DNA of 62,917 nt from Psychrobacter sp. (GTDB lineage: Bacteria; Pseudomonadota; Gammaproteobacteria; Pseudomonadales; Moraxellaceae). The stretch is from assembly GCA_018260445.1 (NCBI GenBank), contig JAGLBE010000016.1, forward strand, positions 1 to 62,917, read 5' to 3'. The notes under the pieces are model-generated. The model did no database searches. It saw only the letters and a list, made by a program, of their open reading frames with translations, and was not told the DNA's origin. Shown one piece after another: positions 1 through 9,592 of this stretch (its first letter is position 1; every line of letters starts with the position of its first letter). The translations under genes were made by a program, and so were the position numbers.

Positions 1-1
1 A

Positions 2-430
2 GGCGATATCCTAAACGCCCTAAAAGACGACTTTAACAATGGGACGGTGCTTGGCGTGAGTGCCGCTGGTAAAGCAGGCTTTGCTATCGACCATCAAAAA
101 ATCACCCAGCAAGCGACGATAAATGCTGGCGATTTTAATGCCACGGTGGGCAGTCACGATATTGCAGTGACTGCAGCAAAAGTCAGCGCCACTAAAGCAA
201 ACCTGAATGGTGCGCAAATAAAGGCTAGCAATACCAACGACTTTGTCCATAGCGTTGCTGCCAATGTCGATGCAAAAACCTTTAGTGTGCCTAACTTTGT
301 ACAAAGTATCCCAACGTTAATCAAAGACACGTTTGCAGGTAAAGCGGTTGAGCTACCGGTGCACGTCGATGTGACTTATGACTGGGATGATAGCGATGGT
401 GCCAATACCAAAGCCGATGTTAAGTTATAA
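2..430 (+). CDS. C-terminal part of a probable secreted exoprotein (TpsA-like), truncated by the window edge
   Basis: The reading frame is open from the first bases of the window to a TAA at 428-430, so only about the last 142 residues are visible. The segment has alternating short beta-strand-like stretches (for example ITQQATINAGDFNAT and VTAAKVSATKANLNGAQ) that resemble the repetitive passenger of filamentous-haemagglutinin-like proteins, then a less repetitive acidic tail (DWDDSDGANTKADVKL). The next gene on the same strand is a TpsB transporter, which fits a TpsA-TpsB secretion pair. The family call therefore rests on context; the fragment has no decisive motif. It ends before a clear terminator, so the transporter gene probably has its own promoter. 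An unrelated repetitive surface protein is the alternative. Confidence 0.5.
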   Translation, partial: GDILNALKDDFNNGTVLGVSAAGKAGFAIDHQKITQQATINAGDFNATVGSHDIAVTAAKVSATKANLNGAQIKASNTNDFVHSVAANVDAKTFSVPNFVQSIPTLIKDTFAGKAVELPVHVDVTYDWDDSDGANTKADVKL

Positions 431-510
431 GTTAGGCGATAGGATATATCGTGAGACACTGTCGATAATCCTTAATTAATGGGCTATTCATTTATCCGTC
501 AGTGCTTTAT

Positions 511-546
511 AAAAGCTCATACCTATCATCGGTGTGGGCTTTTTTA
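511..546 (+). terminator. Rho-independent terminator after the partial exoprotein gene
   Basis: A 12-bp stem with G-U wobbles (AAAGCTCATACC paired with GGTGTGGGCTTT, 7-nt loop) is followed directly by a T run. It lies 80 nt after the exoprotein stop and 65 nt before the TpsB gene. Confidence 0.8.
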
Positions 547-622
547 ATATCCGAGTCGCTGTTAACCCTTTTTTCTTTGCTAGACTGTTTTCTTTTATAT
601 CTTTATTGGGTTGAATGTCTTT

Positions 623-2908
623 ATGTCCACTTTCTATAAAATATGTTGTCCAAGCGACGCCAGAACGGCGACGCTACCCTTATCCCATACCGCTATTCTT
701 AAGAGGCAGTTGACGCAAACCAACCGGGCGACAACCAAGGCGCTTATTGCCATGGCGACGACTATGACGGCTATGACGACTATGACGGCTATGGCGACGC
801 CTACCTTGACCCATGCAGCAAGCGCCGATGGGGGCGTTGCCAATGCTTTGGTCGCCAATAACCCAGCGCCTGTTAACCTTGTAGCAAATAACCCAGCGCC
901 ACACGACTTAGGGCAGCAGCAGCAACAGGCTTGGCAAGACGCCCTAAATCAGCAGCGCATCCAGTCACTGCGCCAAGCGCAAGCCGCAGAAGCGGGCAGC
1001 GACAAGTTAGCCCCAGCACAGACAAGCACTGCCGCGCCATCCGCCTCAGGCGCTGTGGCAACAACAACGAAGCCAGGAGTGCAACCCGAAATTCAGCCCG
1101 CTAGCCCGCAGCCCGCAGTTGACACATTGAGTACCGCCTGTTTGTCCACTCAGCATATCGAGCTGGCAGACCTAAACGATTTAAAGTCGTCTGTGCAAGC
1201 GCAGCTACGGGCGCAAGCGGCGCAGCTATCGCAGAGTCAAGCAGCGCAAACCGAGCAAACCTATTATCAAACACAACAAAAGGCGACCGATGCTGCACAA
1301 ACAAATTGTATCTCGCTGACCCAAGCCAATGCGTTGGTGCGCCAAATTACCGAGGCCTATCTGGATGCTGGGTATTTTAAAATAACGATTGAGCCCGAAA
1401 CAGTCGACAAGGCGACTTCTATAGACAAGGCGACTTCAATTTGGCACATTCATGTGGCGACTATTCAAGCCATCGACAATCAGACCGAGCTGCCCACCGC
1501 CCGTTTATTTGGCAAAGTAATCGGCACGCCTGCCAATATCGCTTGGCTAGATCAAGCGGTGAGCAATGGCGAGCGCATCATTGACGGTCAATTATTGCTA
1601 GATATCTATCCTGTTGGCACAGCTGGGCAAGATGTACGCCTCAAAATCACCCAGCTAGGCGCTATTGACACCATCAGTAGCGATTTAGCATGGCGTTACG
1701 ACCCTGATGATAGCTATGGCCATCATCAGCTTATCCTGCACACCACGTTGCGTAACGTCTTGGGTCAGGCCGATTTAACCTCGCTATCGCTGCAACAAAG
1801 TTTGGCAAACGACTATGGCTATGATGCCGATAACCAGCGCCGCAGTGCCAGTGTGTACAGCATTATCCCCAATGGGCGCTGGCAATGGTCGGGCTTTGTT
1901 GCTGCCGATGCCAGCAAGCGCACCACTTTATTGCCAAATTCGGTATTAACGCAAACGGGCGACACGTGGCAGGCAAATCTGCGTGGCGATTACACCCTAA
2001 GCCGCAATCAAAGTCGTATTACCACCTTATACGGGCAAGTGGCGCATCAAGCGGTCAGTAGCAAGCTGCTGGGCAGTCAACTGGATATTCAAAGCCCGAC
2101 GTTAAGCAGCGGCCGCTTGGGCATGACCCATACCAAGCTGTTTAATAAGGTTTCAGCAACGCAGCCAAACAAAACAACCTCTGGCGCTTGGGTGCTCGAT
2201 GTCAGTGCCGAGAAGGCCTTTGGCAATCACGATAACCCGGCTACCCAAGCTGGTTTAAGTGATGATTATTGGCGCTGGCTAGTCAGTGGTTATGTCAGCC
2301 ATCAGCACACGCTATTGGGCGCCAAGCAGCCGGTGGGCTACTGGCAGATGACCCACGAGCTGCAAGGGCAATATAGCGATGCGGCGTTATTTGGCATTAG
2401 CCAGCAATCGTTAGGCTCGACCTATGCTGGGGTGCGGGGTATCGATAAGGTGGCGAATTCGGCGGCAAGCGGCGTGACTTTACGCAATACCCTAAGCTTT
2501 GAGCCGCTGCCAACCCAATGGATGCAGGTCAATAGTCCGTATTTGGGCAATCAAAAAATACGTTGGTCGCCCTATATTGGCGCTGACTATGGCGTTTTAA
2601 AGGAGGCCAGTCATGCCAGTAACCCCAACAAGGATAGCGGCAGTGGCAGTGATAGCAATAGAGATACAAGCGACGCCGTTAGTGCGACGCTGGGCATCAC
2701 CCTGACAGGCTATGACGTTAAAGGACAGGATAAGATAGGGTCAACACTGGATAAACGCTGGGCACTGGATGTGGGGGCTAGCCGTGCCCATATCGATTAT
2801 GGCAATCAAGACAGCAATCAAGACAGCAATCAAGACAGCAATCAAGACAGGACTCAAAATGGCAGCCAAGACACCGAGATAGCGGCGTCTTGGCAATGGT
2901 TTTTTTAA
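623..2908 (+). CDS. TpsB-family (ShlB/FhaC-like) two-partner secretion outer-membrane transporter
   Basis: This is an Omp85-superfamily transporter that exports a partner exoprotein across the outer membrane. Numbering is from the TTG at 611 (765 codons); the ATG at 623 is preferred because it avoids a rare start, but neither has a strong ribosome site. A long hydrophobic Ala/Thr/Met leader ends near THAASA and suits an extended signal peptide. A Gln/Ala-rich linker follows (about 75-225). Two POTRA-like modules come next (about 230-350, including the LTQANALVRQITEAYLDAGYF segment), then a beta-barrel to the C terminus. The barrel carries VRGID near 608, equivalent to the VRGF lid motif of FhaC, and ends in aromatic WQWFF as outer-membrane barrels do. 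It is longer than the usual 550-600 residues because of the linker. A DSNQ tandem repeat near the end probably sits in an extracellular loop. Confidence 0.82.
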   Translation: MSTFYKICCPSDARTATLPLSHTAILKRQLTQTNRATTKALIAMATTMTAMTTMTAMATPTLTHAASADGGVANALVANNPAPVNLVANNPAPHDLGQQQQQAWQDALNQQRIQSLRQAQAAEAGSDKLAPAQTSTAAPSASGAVATTTKPGVQPEIQPASPQPAVDTLSTACLSTQHIELADLNDLKSSVQAQLRAQAAQLSQSQAAQTEQTYYQTQQKATDAAQTNCISLTQANALVRQITEAYLDAGYFKITIEPETVDKATSIDKATSIWHIHVATIQAIDNQTELPTARLFGKVIGTPANIAWLDQAVSNGERIIDGQLLLDIYPVGTAGQDVRLKITQLGAIDTISSDLAWRYDPDDSYGHHQLILHTTLRNVLGQADLTSLSLQQSLANDYGYDADNQRRSASVYSIIPNGRWQWSGFVAADASKRTTLLPNSVLTQTGDTWQANLRGDYTLSRNQSRITTLYGQVAHQAVSSKLLGSQLDIQSPTLSSGRLGMTHTKLFNKVSATQPNKTTSGAWVLDVSAEKAFGNHDNPATQAGLSDDYWRWLVSGYVSHQHTLLGAKQPVGYWQMTHELQGQYSDAALFGISQQSLGSTYAGVRGIDKVANSAASGVTLRNTLSFEPLPTQWMQVNSPYLGNQKIRWSPYIGADYGVLKEASHASNPNKDSGSGSDSNRDTSDAVSATLGITLTGYDVKGQDKIGSTLDKRWALDVGASRAHIDYGNQDSNQDSNQDSNQDRTQNGSQDTEIAASWQWFF
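2806..2853 (+). repeat. 12-bp tandem repeat encoding DSNQ in the TpsB gene
   Basis: The unit CAAGACAGCAAT is repeated about four times in frame and gives QDSNQDSNQDSNQD in a predicted barrel loop close to the C terminus. Changes in copy number would keep the frame. Confidence 0.75.
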
Positions 2909-2941
2909 TCCTTTCATTCTGCTCACCTAAAGCCGCCAAAG

Positions 2942-5830
2942 CTAACGTTTGCGGCTAAATTTACGCAGCTTTTTATTGTTAATCTCTGCCATAGCATGCT
3001 CGATATCCTCGTCGGTTAAATTGGCCACATGGTGCAATACCTGCATAACATCTGGGCTTAGAACGTAATGGGCATGTCCAGCAATATCATCTATCCGTTT
3101 ATCAAAGGTGAGCGTGCCTGTGGCCTCATCTTTATGGATATAGTCCAAACGCATGAGCGCCTGTAAAAAGCTGGTAAACAACGCCCGGTCAAAAAAGTCG
3201 GGGATATCATCGGCATACAACACCGATAAACGCTGCCCTAACAGATGGCACAAATCGACCACTTGCTCGCTACTGAGCTTGCCTGAGCCTTGCTGCGATA
3301 GTAACGCTAGGGTCATAAAATAGCGCTCTAAGCTTTGCGACACTGGCGCTGCCAACATCTCAAGCTGCTGGTGTTGCTCGCTGTTGTTATCGGGTGCGCC
3401 CAGCATGCCATCGCCTAGGTCAATAATGACGCCTTGGGTCATCAGATTGGTCAGTTTTTGCGCAATGATGCTTGGCAGCTCACGGGCTGAATAATGCAAA
3501 AACAGCTCGCTTTGCAAAAAGGGGTATAGCTGGGTGACGATGATATCGAGCTGCTGACGTTCGATACGGCCATTACGAATCACCAGCGCCGCCAAAAAGG
3601 ACGATAGAATAAACACATGCAAAATATTGTTGCGAAAGTAGCTTAAAATGGCCAATTGCTTCGACATCACCTTAATGATATCGCCTAAGATATGCGGCGT
3701 CCGCTCTATAAGTTTTAGCTTAATGCCATAATCGATGATAGATTGCGCTGACATCGAGGTAATCACAGTATCCTCTGCATAAGGCAAAGCGCTAGCAATA
3801 CGTTGGCACAAGCCAATTTGCTCGCGGCAAATGCTTTCATCAAGCGCCGCCTGCGGGCTAGACAATAACACCAAAGACAGCAAGGAGATGGGGTTAACCA
3901 CCGCCGCTTTATTGATGTTTTGCATCAGTTTAACGCTTAAGTTATCCACCATGGCTAGGGTTTTGGCATCAAAGGGGGTATCGGTGCGGTTGGCAGGCAA
4001 ACTGTTGGGCAACACGCCAAATTTGTGCATAAAATCTTCTATATGCAGCGGCGTCCCAAAGCTTAAATGCACATGCCCAAAGATACGCTCAATTTTGCGG
4101 CTTACTTTTAACAAGCCGATGAGCGACTCTGACTCCTTGGGCTTGCCTTTGAGCTCACCAATATAGGTGCCGCCCTCCATAATGCGCTCATAACCGATAT
4201 AGGTAGGAATAAATACCAGCGGTTTGTTGGTCTCACGCAAGTGACTGTGTACTGTCATCGCTAGCATACCCAGCTTGGGTGGCAACAGGCGCCCGGAGCG
4301 AGAGCGCCCCCCTTCAATAAAGTATTCGATCGGCGTATGGCGGCCAATGAGCATGTGCAAGTACTCACGCAGCACCGCCTTATAAAGATTGTTATCTTTA
4401 AAGCTGCGGCGGATATAAAAGGCGACGGCGCTACGCAAGATAGAACCAAGAACGGGAATATCGAGGTTATTGCCTGCTGCAATATACGGCAAGGTCAGGC
4501 CATTTTTAAAGATGATGTAGGCCAGCAATAAATAGTCGACATGGCTACGGTGACAGGGCACATAGATGATTTCATGCGTGGCTGCCAAGGCTCGCACTCG
4601 CTCAAAATGATGCACTTCGACGCCATCATAAAGCTGAGTCCAAAGCCAAGTTAAAAAATAATTAAAAGAGCGTATCACCGAATGGTTGTAGTTATTGACA
4701 ATCTCATTTGCGTAGTCTTTGGCCAATTGGCGTGCCTCACGCAGTGATATTTGTGAAGCGCTGGCCTCGATTTGGCAAGCGTGGGTGATGGCAGGCGAGT
4801 AGATAAGCTGATTCACCAAATTGCGCCTATCGGATAAATCGGGCCCAATCATGCTTTTACGTTGGTTATCCAGGTAGGCATTGAGCTTGTATTGTACCAA
4901 TAAGGCCAAGCTGATATTGGCCTCAGCAGCAGTCACTAATTCGGTTGAACTTGACGTGGTTTGGGCGGCGATACGTTGTTTGGCAAGTTGGAGCAACTCT
5001 TTGTCACTGTACTCTAAGCCCATATCATCAGATATGGGGTGGCTTGCCGCAGACGCTTGAAGGCTCGTCATATTTGCGGTGTTGGTCGGGTGATGACGAA
5101 GCGTACCGGCGGCATCGGGAGTAGCGACTGGATTGGCTAGGGTATTAATCATTTGCTGTAGCGACTGCGGCGGATGGAATTCGACGAAGGTATCGCGGCC
5201 CATAACCCCGATATTAAATAGCTGCTTTAGGATAGAGGGCTCCTCCCAGTTGTCTGCCATGAGCAGTTTAAACCAAGAATCCTCATTATCGGGCGCGCGT
5301 CCCCATAAAATAGACACGGGCACAAGGTTGATGTTAATACTAGGGTTTTGCCGAGCTATAGTGACCAAGCGTGCCAGCCGTGGCGATACTTTACGCTCTG
5401 CTGCGTGCGGGTGGGTTAAAAAAATGATGGCCGCATTTTCATACAGTTGTTGGCTTACATCCTCAATAGCTGCAAGCGCAGGCGGAAAACCATGCTCACG
5501 GGTTTGTAAATCGACCAAAATACTGTTGGAGCGAGAGTATTCTTTTAACACATAAAAAGTGAGGGCATCTTTATCTTGGTTTAAGTCGGGCAGGGTACCT
5601 AAAATTTTTGCATTGACGGCCACATCTAACGCTTGACCCGATAGTTTGCGGTACAACTGGTTGACAGAGCGCCCTGAACGTGAGATAGCGGCACTGGCAT
5701 ACGCTGCTTGCTGTTGCAAGCTATGCGCTTTATTATGGGTTAGCGATTGGGTATCACGCTGCTCTTTTTCTTGTTGGCGTTGGTGTTTTAATTTATTTTT
5801 TAGCAATTGGACAAGGCGAAAAGGTTGCAT
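2942..5830 (-). CDS. plsB: Glycerol-3-phosphate 1-O-acyltransferase PlsB
   Basis: PlsB acylates sn-glycerol-3-phosphate at position 1 with acyl-CoA or acyl-ACP, the first step of membrane phospholipid synthesis, at the inner membrane. The acyltransferase HX4D motif (HRSHVDYLL) lies near residue 427. The downstream block EGGRSRSGRLLPPKLGM lies near 500 and GTYIGELKGKPKESES further on; all belong to the PlsB/GPAT family. At 962 residues it is longer than E. coli PlsB (807), mainly through a basic Gln-rich N terminus that starts at the ATG at 5830. It is transcribed alone. A perfect 8-bp inverted repeat (5863-5884) sits just upstream of the start and could be an operator. Confidence 0.96.
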   Translation of the reverse strand: MQPFRLVQLLKNKLKHQRQQEKEQRDTQSLTHNKAHSLQQQAAYASAAISRSGRSVNQLYRKLSGQALDVAVNAKILGTLPDLNQDKDALTFYVLKEYSRSNSILVDLQTREHGFPPALAAIEDVSQQLYENAAIIFLTHPHAAERKVSPRLARLVTIARQNPSININLVPVSILWGRAPDNEDSWFKLLMADNWEEPSILKQLFNIGVMGRDTFVEFHPPQSLQQMINTLANPVATPDAAGTLRHHPTNTANMTSLQASAASHPISDDMGLEYSDKELLQLAKQRIAAQTTSSSTELVTAAEANISLALLVQYKLNAYLDNQRKSMIGPDLSDRRNLVNQLIYSPAITHACQIEASASQISLREARQLAKDYANEIVNNYNHSVIRSFNYFLTWLWTQLYDGVEVHHFERVRALAATHEIIYVPCHRSHVDYLLLAYIIFKNGLTLPYIAAGNNLDIPVLGSILRSAVAFYIRRSFKDNNLYKAVLREYLHMLIGRHTPIEYFIEGGRSRSGRLLPPKLGMLAMTVHSHLRETNKPLVFIPTYIGYERIMEGGTYIGELKGKPKESESLIGLLKVSRKIERIFGHVHLSFGTPLHIEDFMHKFGVLPNSLPANRTDTPFDAKTLAMVDNLSVKLMQNINKAAVVNPISLLSLVLLSSPQAALDESICREQIGLCQRIASALPYAEDTVITSMSAQSIIDYGIKLKLIERTPHILGDIIKVMSKQLAILSYFRNNILHVFILSSFLAALVIRNGRIERQQLDIIVTQLYPFLQSELFLHYSARELPSIIAQKLTNLMTQGVIIDLGDGMLGAPDNNSEQHQQLEMLAAPVSQSLERYFMTLALLSQQGSGKLSSEQVVDLCHLLGQRLSVLYADDIPDFFDRALFTSFLQALMRLDYIHKDEATGTLTFDKRIDDIAGHAHYVLSPDVMQVLHHVANLTDEDIEHAMAEINNKKLRKFSRKR

Positions 5831-6293
5831 AAGGAATCATTAAACCTAGTAAAGGGAGTAGGGCTATATTGCCATAAATATAGCGGCAGTGATACAAGGG
5901 TTCTCTCAAAGATGGGGTAGTAGCCGAAGGTTAGTTGCTAGGCCGCTAATAAAAAACTTAATAAGGTAATAGCAACACAAGAGTGATGACTGTTATGGCG
6001 CTCAAAAGACAACTAGAGGGAAGCTTTGGACGCTATAATAGACGGTAGTGTACCTGATTTGTGGTTTGTTTGGCGATGATAGACGTTGACCTAGAGGCTA
6101 ATTGGGCTAAGCTTGTGTTAGCCTGTTAGCCTGTTAGCCAATGAGCACTGCAGACGATTGATAGATAACCGCCTGTGGCAACATGACCAAGTCCTACGTC
6201 CGTTTATCAACCAATCGCCATATTTAGACTAATGTATCGTGGTTACTGCGCAAAACTTATGTTGAGTTTTTTAAAGGCCGAGAGGGGGTAAGA
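5831..6293. other. Divergent intergenic region between plsB and tesB
   Basis: There is no credible gene in these 463 bases. Visible structure: a perfect inverted repeat GCTATATT (5863-5870) / AATATAGC (5877-5884) upstream of plsB, and an 8-bp tandem repeat GTTAGCCT (6117-6139, nearly three copies). Both flanking genes act on acyl chains and are divergent, so shared regulation is possible but unproven. Confidence 0.6.
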
Positions 6294-7196
6294 ATGCCTA
6301 ATTATAAAGAATTGGTCGAGCAGTTGCTACGCACTGTACAGCTGACCCCAACCAGCACCGATGTATTTGAAGGCCAGAGTCACGATTATGTGGGCAAACG
6401 TATTTTTGGTGGTCAAGTGCTGGCGCAAGCCATTATGGCAGCGGCGCATACTGTTGATAAAGAGAAACCTTGCCACTCTTTCCATGGTTATTTTTTGCGG
6501 GGTGGTAATATCAATCAGTCAGTGACCTATAAGGTACGGCGTCTACGTGATGGACGTAGCTTATCCGCGCGTGAAGTCACGGCGGTGCAGTTTAAAGACG
6601 ATATGGATGGCGAGCCGGTGGCGCAGGTTATTTTTTCTATGATTGCCTCATTTGCGCCGGTGGAAGGAGGGCTTGACTATCAAGAAGAGATGCCCGCCTA
6701 TCCACCACCAGAAGATTTGGAGTCTGAGCAGGCTTTAAAAGAGCATTATGTGGGCAATGTGCCAGAGCCACTGCGTGAACGCTTTATGCGCCCCCGCCAT
6801 GTGCAGATTAAGCCCGTTCACCCCCGAGACCCTATCTATCCTGAACCCATGCAACCTAAACAGGCCAACTGGCTGCGCATCTGTGAATTGGGCGAGCAGC
6901 CTGTCGCTATCCAGCAGGCATTATTGGCTTTTGCCTCCGACTACTATTTAGTTGGCACCGGCTTAATGTCGCATGGGTTAAGTTTTATGACCAAAGGCTT
7001 ACAAGCCGCCAGTATTGACCATTCGATGCACTTTCACCGTCCCTTTGATATCAATCAATGGCTGCTGTATGACATGTGGTCGGACACTACCTCCAACTCA
7101 AAAGGGCTGAATCATGGGCAATTTTGGCAAAATGGTAACCTTGTGGCCTCAGTGCAGCAAGAGGGGCTAATGCGCCTAAGGCAAGCTGCTGACTAG
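6294..7196 (+). CDS. tesB: Acyl-CoA thioesterase II (TesB)
   Basis: A double-hotdog thioesterase that hydrolyses acyl-CoA to free fatty acid and CoA in the cytoplasm. At 300 residues it is close to E. coli TesB (286). N-terminal hotdog signature: SHDYVGKRIFGGQVLAQA, followed by SFHGYFLRGG. The C-terminal hotdog carries the catalytic-triad region: Asp in HFHRPFDINQWLLYD, Ser/Thr in SNSKGLNHGQ, Gln in SVQQEGLMR. The ATG at 6294 follows GAGAGGGGG at a suitable distance. It is convergent with the transglycosylase gene, with only about 110 nt between them. Confidence 0.95.
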   Translation: MPNYKELVEQLLRTVQLTPTSTDVFEGQSHDYVGKRIFGGQVLAQAIMAAAHTVDKEKPCHSFHGYFLRGGNINQSVTYKVRRLRDGRSLSAREVTAVQFKDDMDGEPVAQVIFSMIASFAPVEGGLDYQEEMPAYPPPEDLESEQALKEHYVGNVPEPLRERFMRPRHVQIKPVHPRDPIYPEPMQPKQANWLRICELGEQPVAIQQALLAFASDYYLVGTGLMSHGLSFMTKGLQAASIDHSMHFHRPFDINQWLLYDMWSDTTSNSKGLNHGQFWQNGNLVASVQQEGLMRLRQAAD

Positions 7197-7309
7197 TCGG
7201 GCTTGCCAGAATCTTCGCCCACAATCAGCATATTGCGAGGCGATGTAGACGTATCCGATGGCTGGTTTAACGCCATAATCTGCCGAAACGCATAAATAAA
7301 ACTAATATT

Positions 7310-8650
7310 TCACCAAATAAGCGATGCTGCACTGCGCTGGGTAATAAACCCATCTGGAGTTTGACCATTGGCAGCTTGCCATTTTGCAAACGCTTGACGG
7401 GTATTGGTGCCCAAGACACCATCCACGCCTTTGGTGTCATAACCTGCTGTGGTCAAGCGTTGTTGTAAATTGGTCACCTGCATGCTCGATAACGGCTGCT
7501 CGTAACGTGGCCACGCAGTTTGCAGACCGCTTTGCCCTGCTAGCGCGCGCCCAAGTAGGCTGACCCCAAGCGCATAGCTTGACGCATTGTTATACACCTT
7601 TATGGCATCAAAATTAGGGCTAAGCAGTAACGCTGGCCCCTCTTTACCAGCGGGTAGCCACAACTCAAACGGCGTGCCGGCGTCTAAATAGCCGCCATCT
7701 AACATAGTCACACCCAAAGAGCGCCACTGTGCGCCAGACAATTTATTGCCCACATAGGTATAGTTAAAAGAGGCGGGCAGGCGCACCTCATAAAAAGGCG
7801 ACAACCCGCGTATCCAACCTGCATTTTTTAAATAACTGGCCGTCGAGCTTAGCGCATCAGCGGTTGCCCACGGGTTACGGTGGCCATCGCCATCGCCATC
7901 AACCCCTTCGTCTAACCAAGTTTTAGGGATGAATTGGGTTTGCCCCATGCCGCCCGCCCAAGAGCCATCCAATTGTGAAGGGTAGACATCGCCACGCTGG
8001 ATTAACTGTAGCAATGCCAACAGCTGCTCCTCCGCCCAGTCACGGCGGCGGCCGTCATACGCCAAACTGCCCAGCGAGCTTGGGATATAGCTTGTGCCAG
8101 TGCCAGCGCCATACGAGGACTCCATACCCCAAATAGCGGCAATAATCTCGGCATTGACCCCATACTGCGCTTGCAAACGATTGAGCAAATATTGCTGCTC
8201 GGCAAAATTGCGCTGCCCGTTGCTGACCCGACCACTAGACACGGCCGAATCGGCATATTCCCACGGCATTTTGGCAAACTCGGGCTGGCTACCATCCAAC
8301 GAAAACACTTGCGGATTGAGCTGAGCCTTGTCTAATAATTGGCGTACTTCATAGGCATTAACGCCTTGAGCAATCGCCCGCATCGCAAAATCGGCTTTCC
8401 AATCTTCAAAGCTGTTATAGTGAGCTTGTGGCTGCGGGATTGGCATTGGTGCCGGGCGTGGTACCACGTTAACCGGCTGTTTTTTGATAATGACCACTGG
8501 CGGCGGTGTGTTAACAATGACCTGCGGCGCAGTTGGCGCAGGCTTTGGTGGTGGCGCAGGCGGCTGGGTCGGCTGGGTCGCACAACTTGCTAATAATAGT
8601 ATGGGCACTAACGCTAGGCTAACTTTTAAACGAGGGGTTTGGCTTAACAT
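7310..8650 (-). CDS. mltB: Lytic murein transglycosylase B-type lipoprotein with a peptidoglycan-binding domain
   Basis: It cleaves the MurNAc-GlcNAc bond of peptidoglycan to give 1,6-anhydro-muropeptides and acts from the outer membrane. I chose the ATG at 8650 over upstream in-frame starts because it gives a clean lipoprotein signal (MLSQTPRLK, hydrophobic core, lipobox LLASC). A Pro-rich linker follows. The SLT_2 catalytic domain contains the conserved IWGMESSYG with the catalytic Glu, then GGMGQTQFIPKTWL and DGDGDGHRNPW. The last 60 residues form a PG_binding_1 domain (LQQRLTTAGYDTKGVDGVLGTNTRQAF). This domain order is that of the soluble/MltB-like family in Pseudomonas and Acinetobacter, so the exact paralogue name is less certain than the family. 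Confidence 0.9.
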   Translation of the reverse strand: MLSQTPRLKVSLALVPILLLASCATQPTQPPAPPPKPAPTAPQVIVNTPPPVVIIKKQPVNVVPRPAPMPIPQPQAHYNSFEDWKADFAMRAIAQGVNAYEVRQLLDKAQLNPQVFSLDGSQPEFAKMPWEYADSAVSSGRVSNGQRNFAEQQYLLNRLQAQYGVNAEIIAAIWGMESSYGAGTGTSYIPSSLGSLAYDGRRRDWAEEQLLALLQLIQRGDVYPSQLDGSWAGGMGQTQFIPKTWLDEGVDGDGDGHRNPWATADALSSTASYLKNAGWIRGLSPFYEVRLPASFNYTYVGNKLSGAQWRSLGVTMLDGGYLDAGTPFELWLPAGKEGPALLLSPNFDAIKVYNNASSYALGVSLLGRALAGQSGLQTAWPRYEQPLSSMQVTNLQQRLTTAGYDTKGVDGVLGTNTRQAFAKWQAANGQTPDGFITQRSAASLIW

Positions 8651-8905
8651 AAAGGGGTATCTCACACAAATTTGGTTGAAAGAGGGTGGCCAAGGTATCA
8701 TCAGCAACGGCTAATTTGACAGCCAAAGTCGGATAAACGGCAATAAAAAATAGGGTAGGCACAAAGGGTAGCAACAAAAGCGTTTGAAGTCGATACTAGA
8801 GACGTATTATAAAGCTGTATTTGGCTGATTAAATTGCCCGTAACTTAAACCATCAAGCAACGTAGAGTGGTAGACTTGAGTAGAGTAGAGTAGAGTACAG
8901 AAACG

Positions 8906-9565
8906 ATGCAAACTATTTATATGATTCGCCATGGGCAAAGTGTTGCCAACACTGGAGCCGTATCGCAACCCGATAAGCGTATTCCCTTAACCGAAGTAGG
9001 GCTTGCACAAGCCCAAAGCTTGCTAGAGCGTTGGCAGGCGTTACAACAAATGGGCAAATTGCCCCTGCCCAGGCATATTTATTATTCGCAAATGCTACGC
9101 GCCAAGCAAACGGCAAGCCCCTTTATTGACCATTATCAACTGCCTGATGATAAAAATAATGAGATTGAGATGCTTAATGAATTTGCCTGCCTTAGCTATA
9201 AAACGGTAGAGGGCATGGTGGGTAAGCAGCGTGCCCCCTTGGCACAGCAGTATTGGCAAACAGCAGACATTCACTATCGAGATGGGGCTGATGCGGACAC
9301 CTTTAACGAATTTGTAGCAAGGGTCGATAGGTTTATAGCGTCAGCGCCGCGCCTTGAGCACAACAGCTTGTGTTTTGGTCATGGGATTTGGATAGGCTTA
9401 CTGGCATATCGTTTGCTCGGTTGCCCGATAACAAGCAATGCTGAGATGCAACAATTGCGTCAATTTCAAACCGCCATCCCAATGCACAACACGGTGGTGT
9501 ATCGGTTGGATATATCAGATGAGGGGATAATGCAGTTGCGGGTGGTGCATGATTTGAAGGGTTGA
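8906..9565 (+). CDS. Histidine phosphatase family protein (phosphoglycerate-mutase-like)
   Basis: A cytoplasmic branch-1 histidine phosphatase of 219 residues. The phosphoacceptor motif is at the very N terminus (IYMIRHGQSVAN, RHG at residues 8-10). The second catalytic His lies in LCFGHGIWIGLL near residue 158, and an acid/base Glu candidate is in YKTVEGMVG. Substrate cannot be read from sequence; cofactor-dependent phosphoglycerate mutases, phosphosugar phosphatases and SixA-like enzymes share this fold. It stands alone. Just upstream is a short TAGAG tandem repeat (about 8878-8896) that takes the place of a normal ribosome site. Confidence 0.85.
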   Translation: MQTIYMIRHGQSVANTGAVSQPDKRIPLTEVGLAQAQSLLERWQALQQMGKLPLPRHIYYSQMLRAKQTASPFIDHYQLPDDKNNEIEMLNEFACLSYKTVEGMVGKQRAPLAQQYWQTADIHYRDGADADTFNEFVARVDRFIASAPRLEHNSLCFGHGIWIGLLAYRLLGCPITSNAEMQQLRQFQTAIPMHNTVVYRLDISDEGIMQLRVVHDLKG

Positions 9566-9592
9566 TATACATCAAACGACTCTGCTAAAACG

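Noticed and set aside
5133-5555. 140-codon plus-strand frame inside plsB
   Set aside because: Antisense shadow of plsB without a ribosome site.
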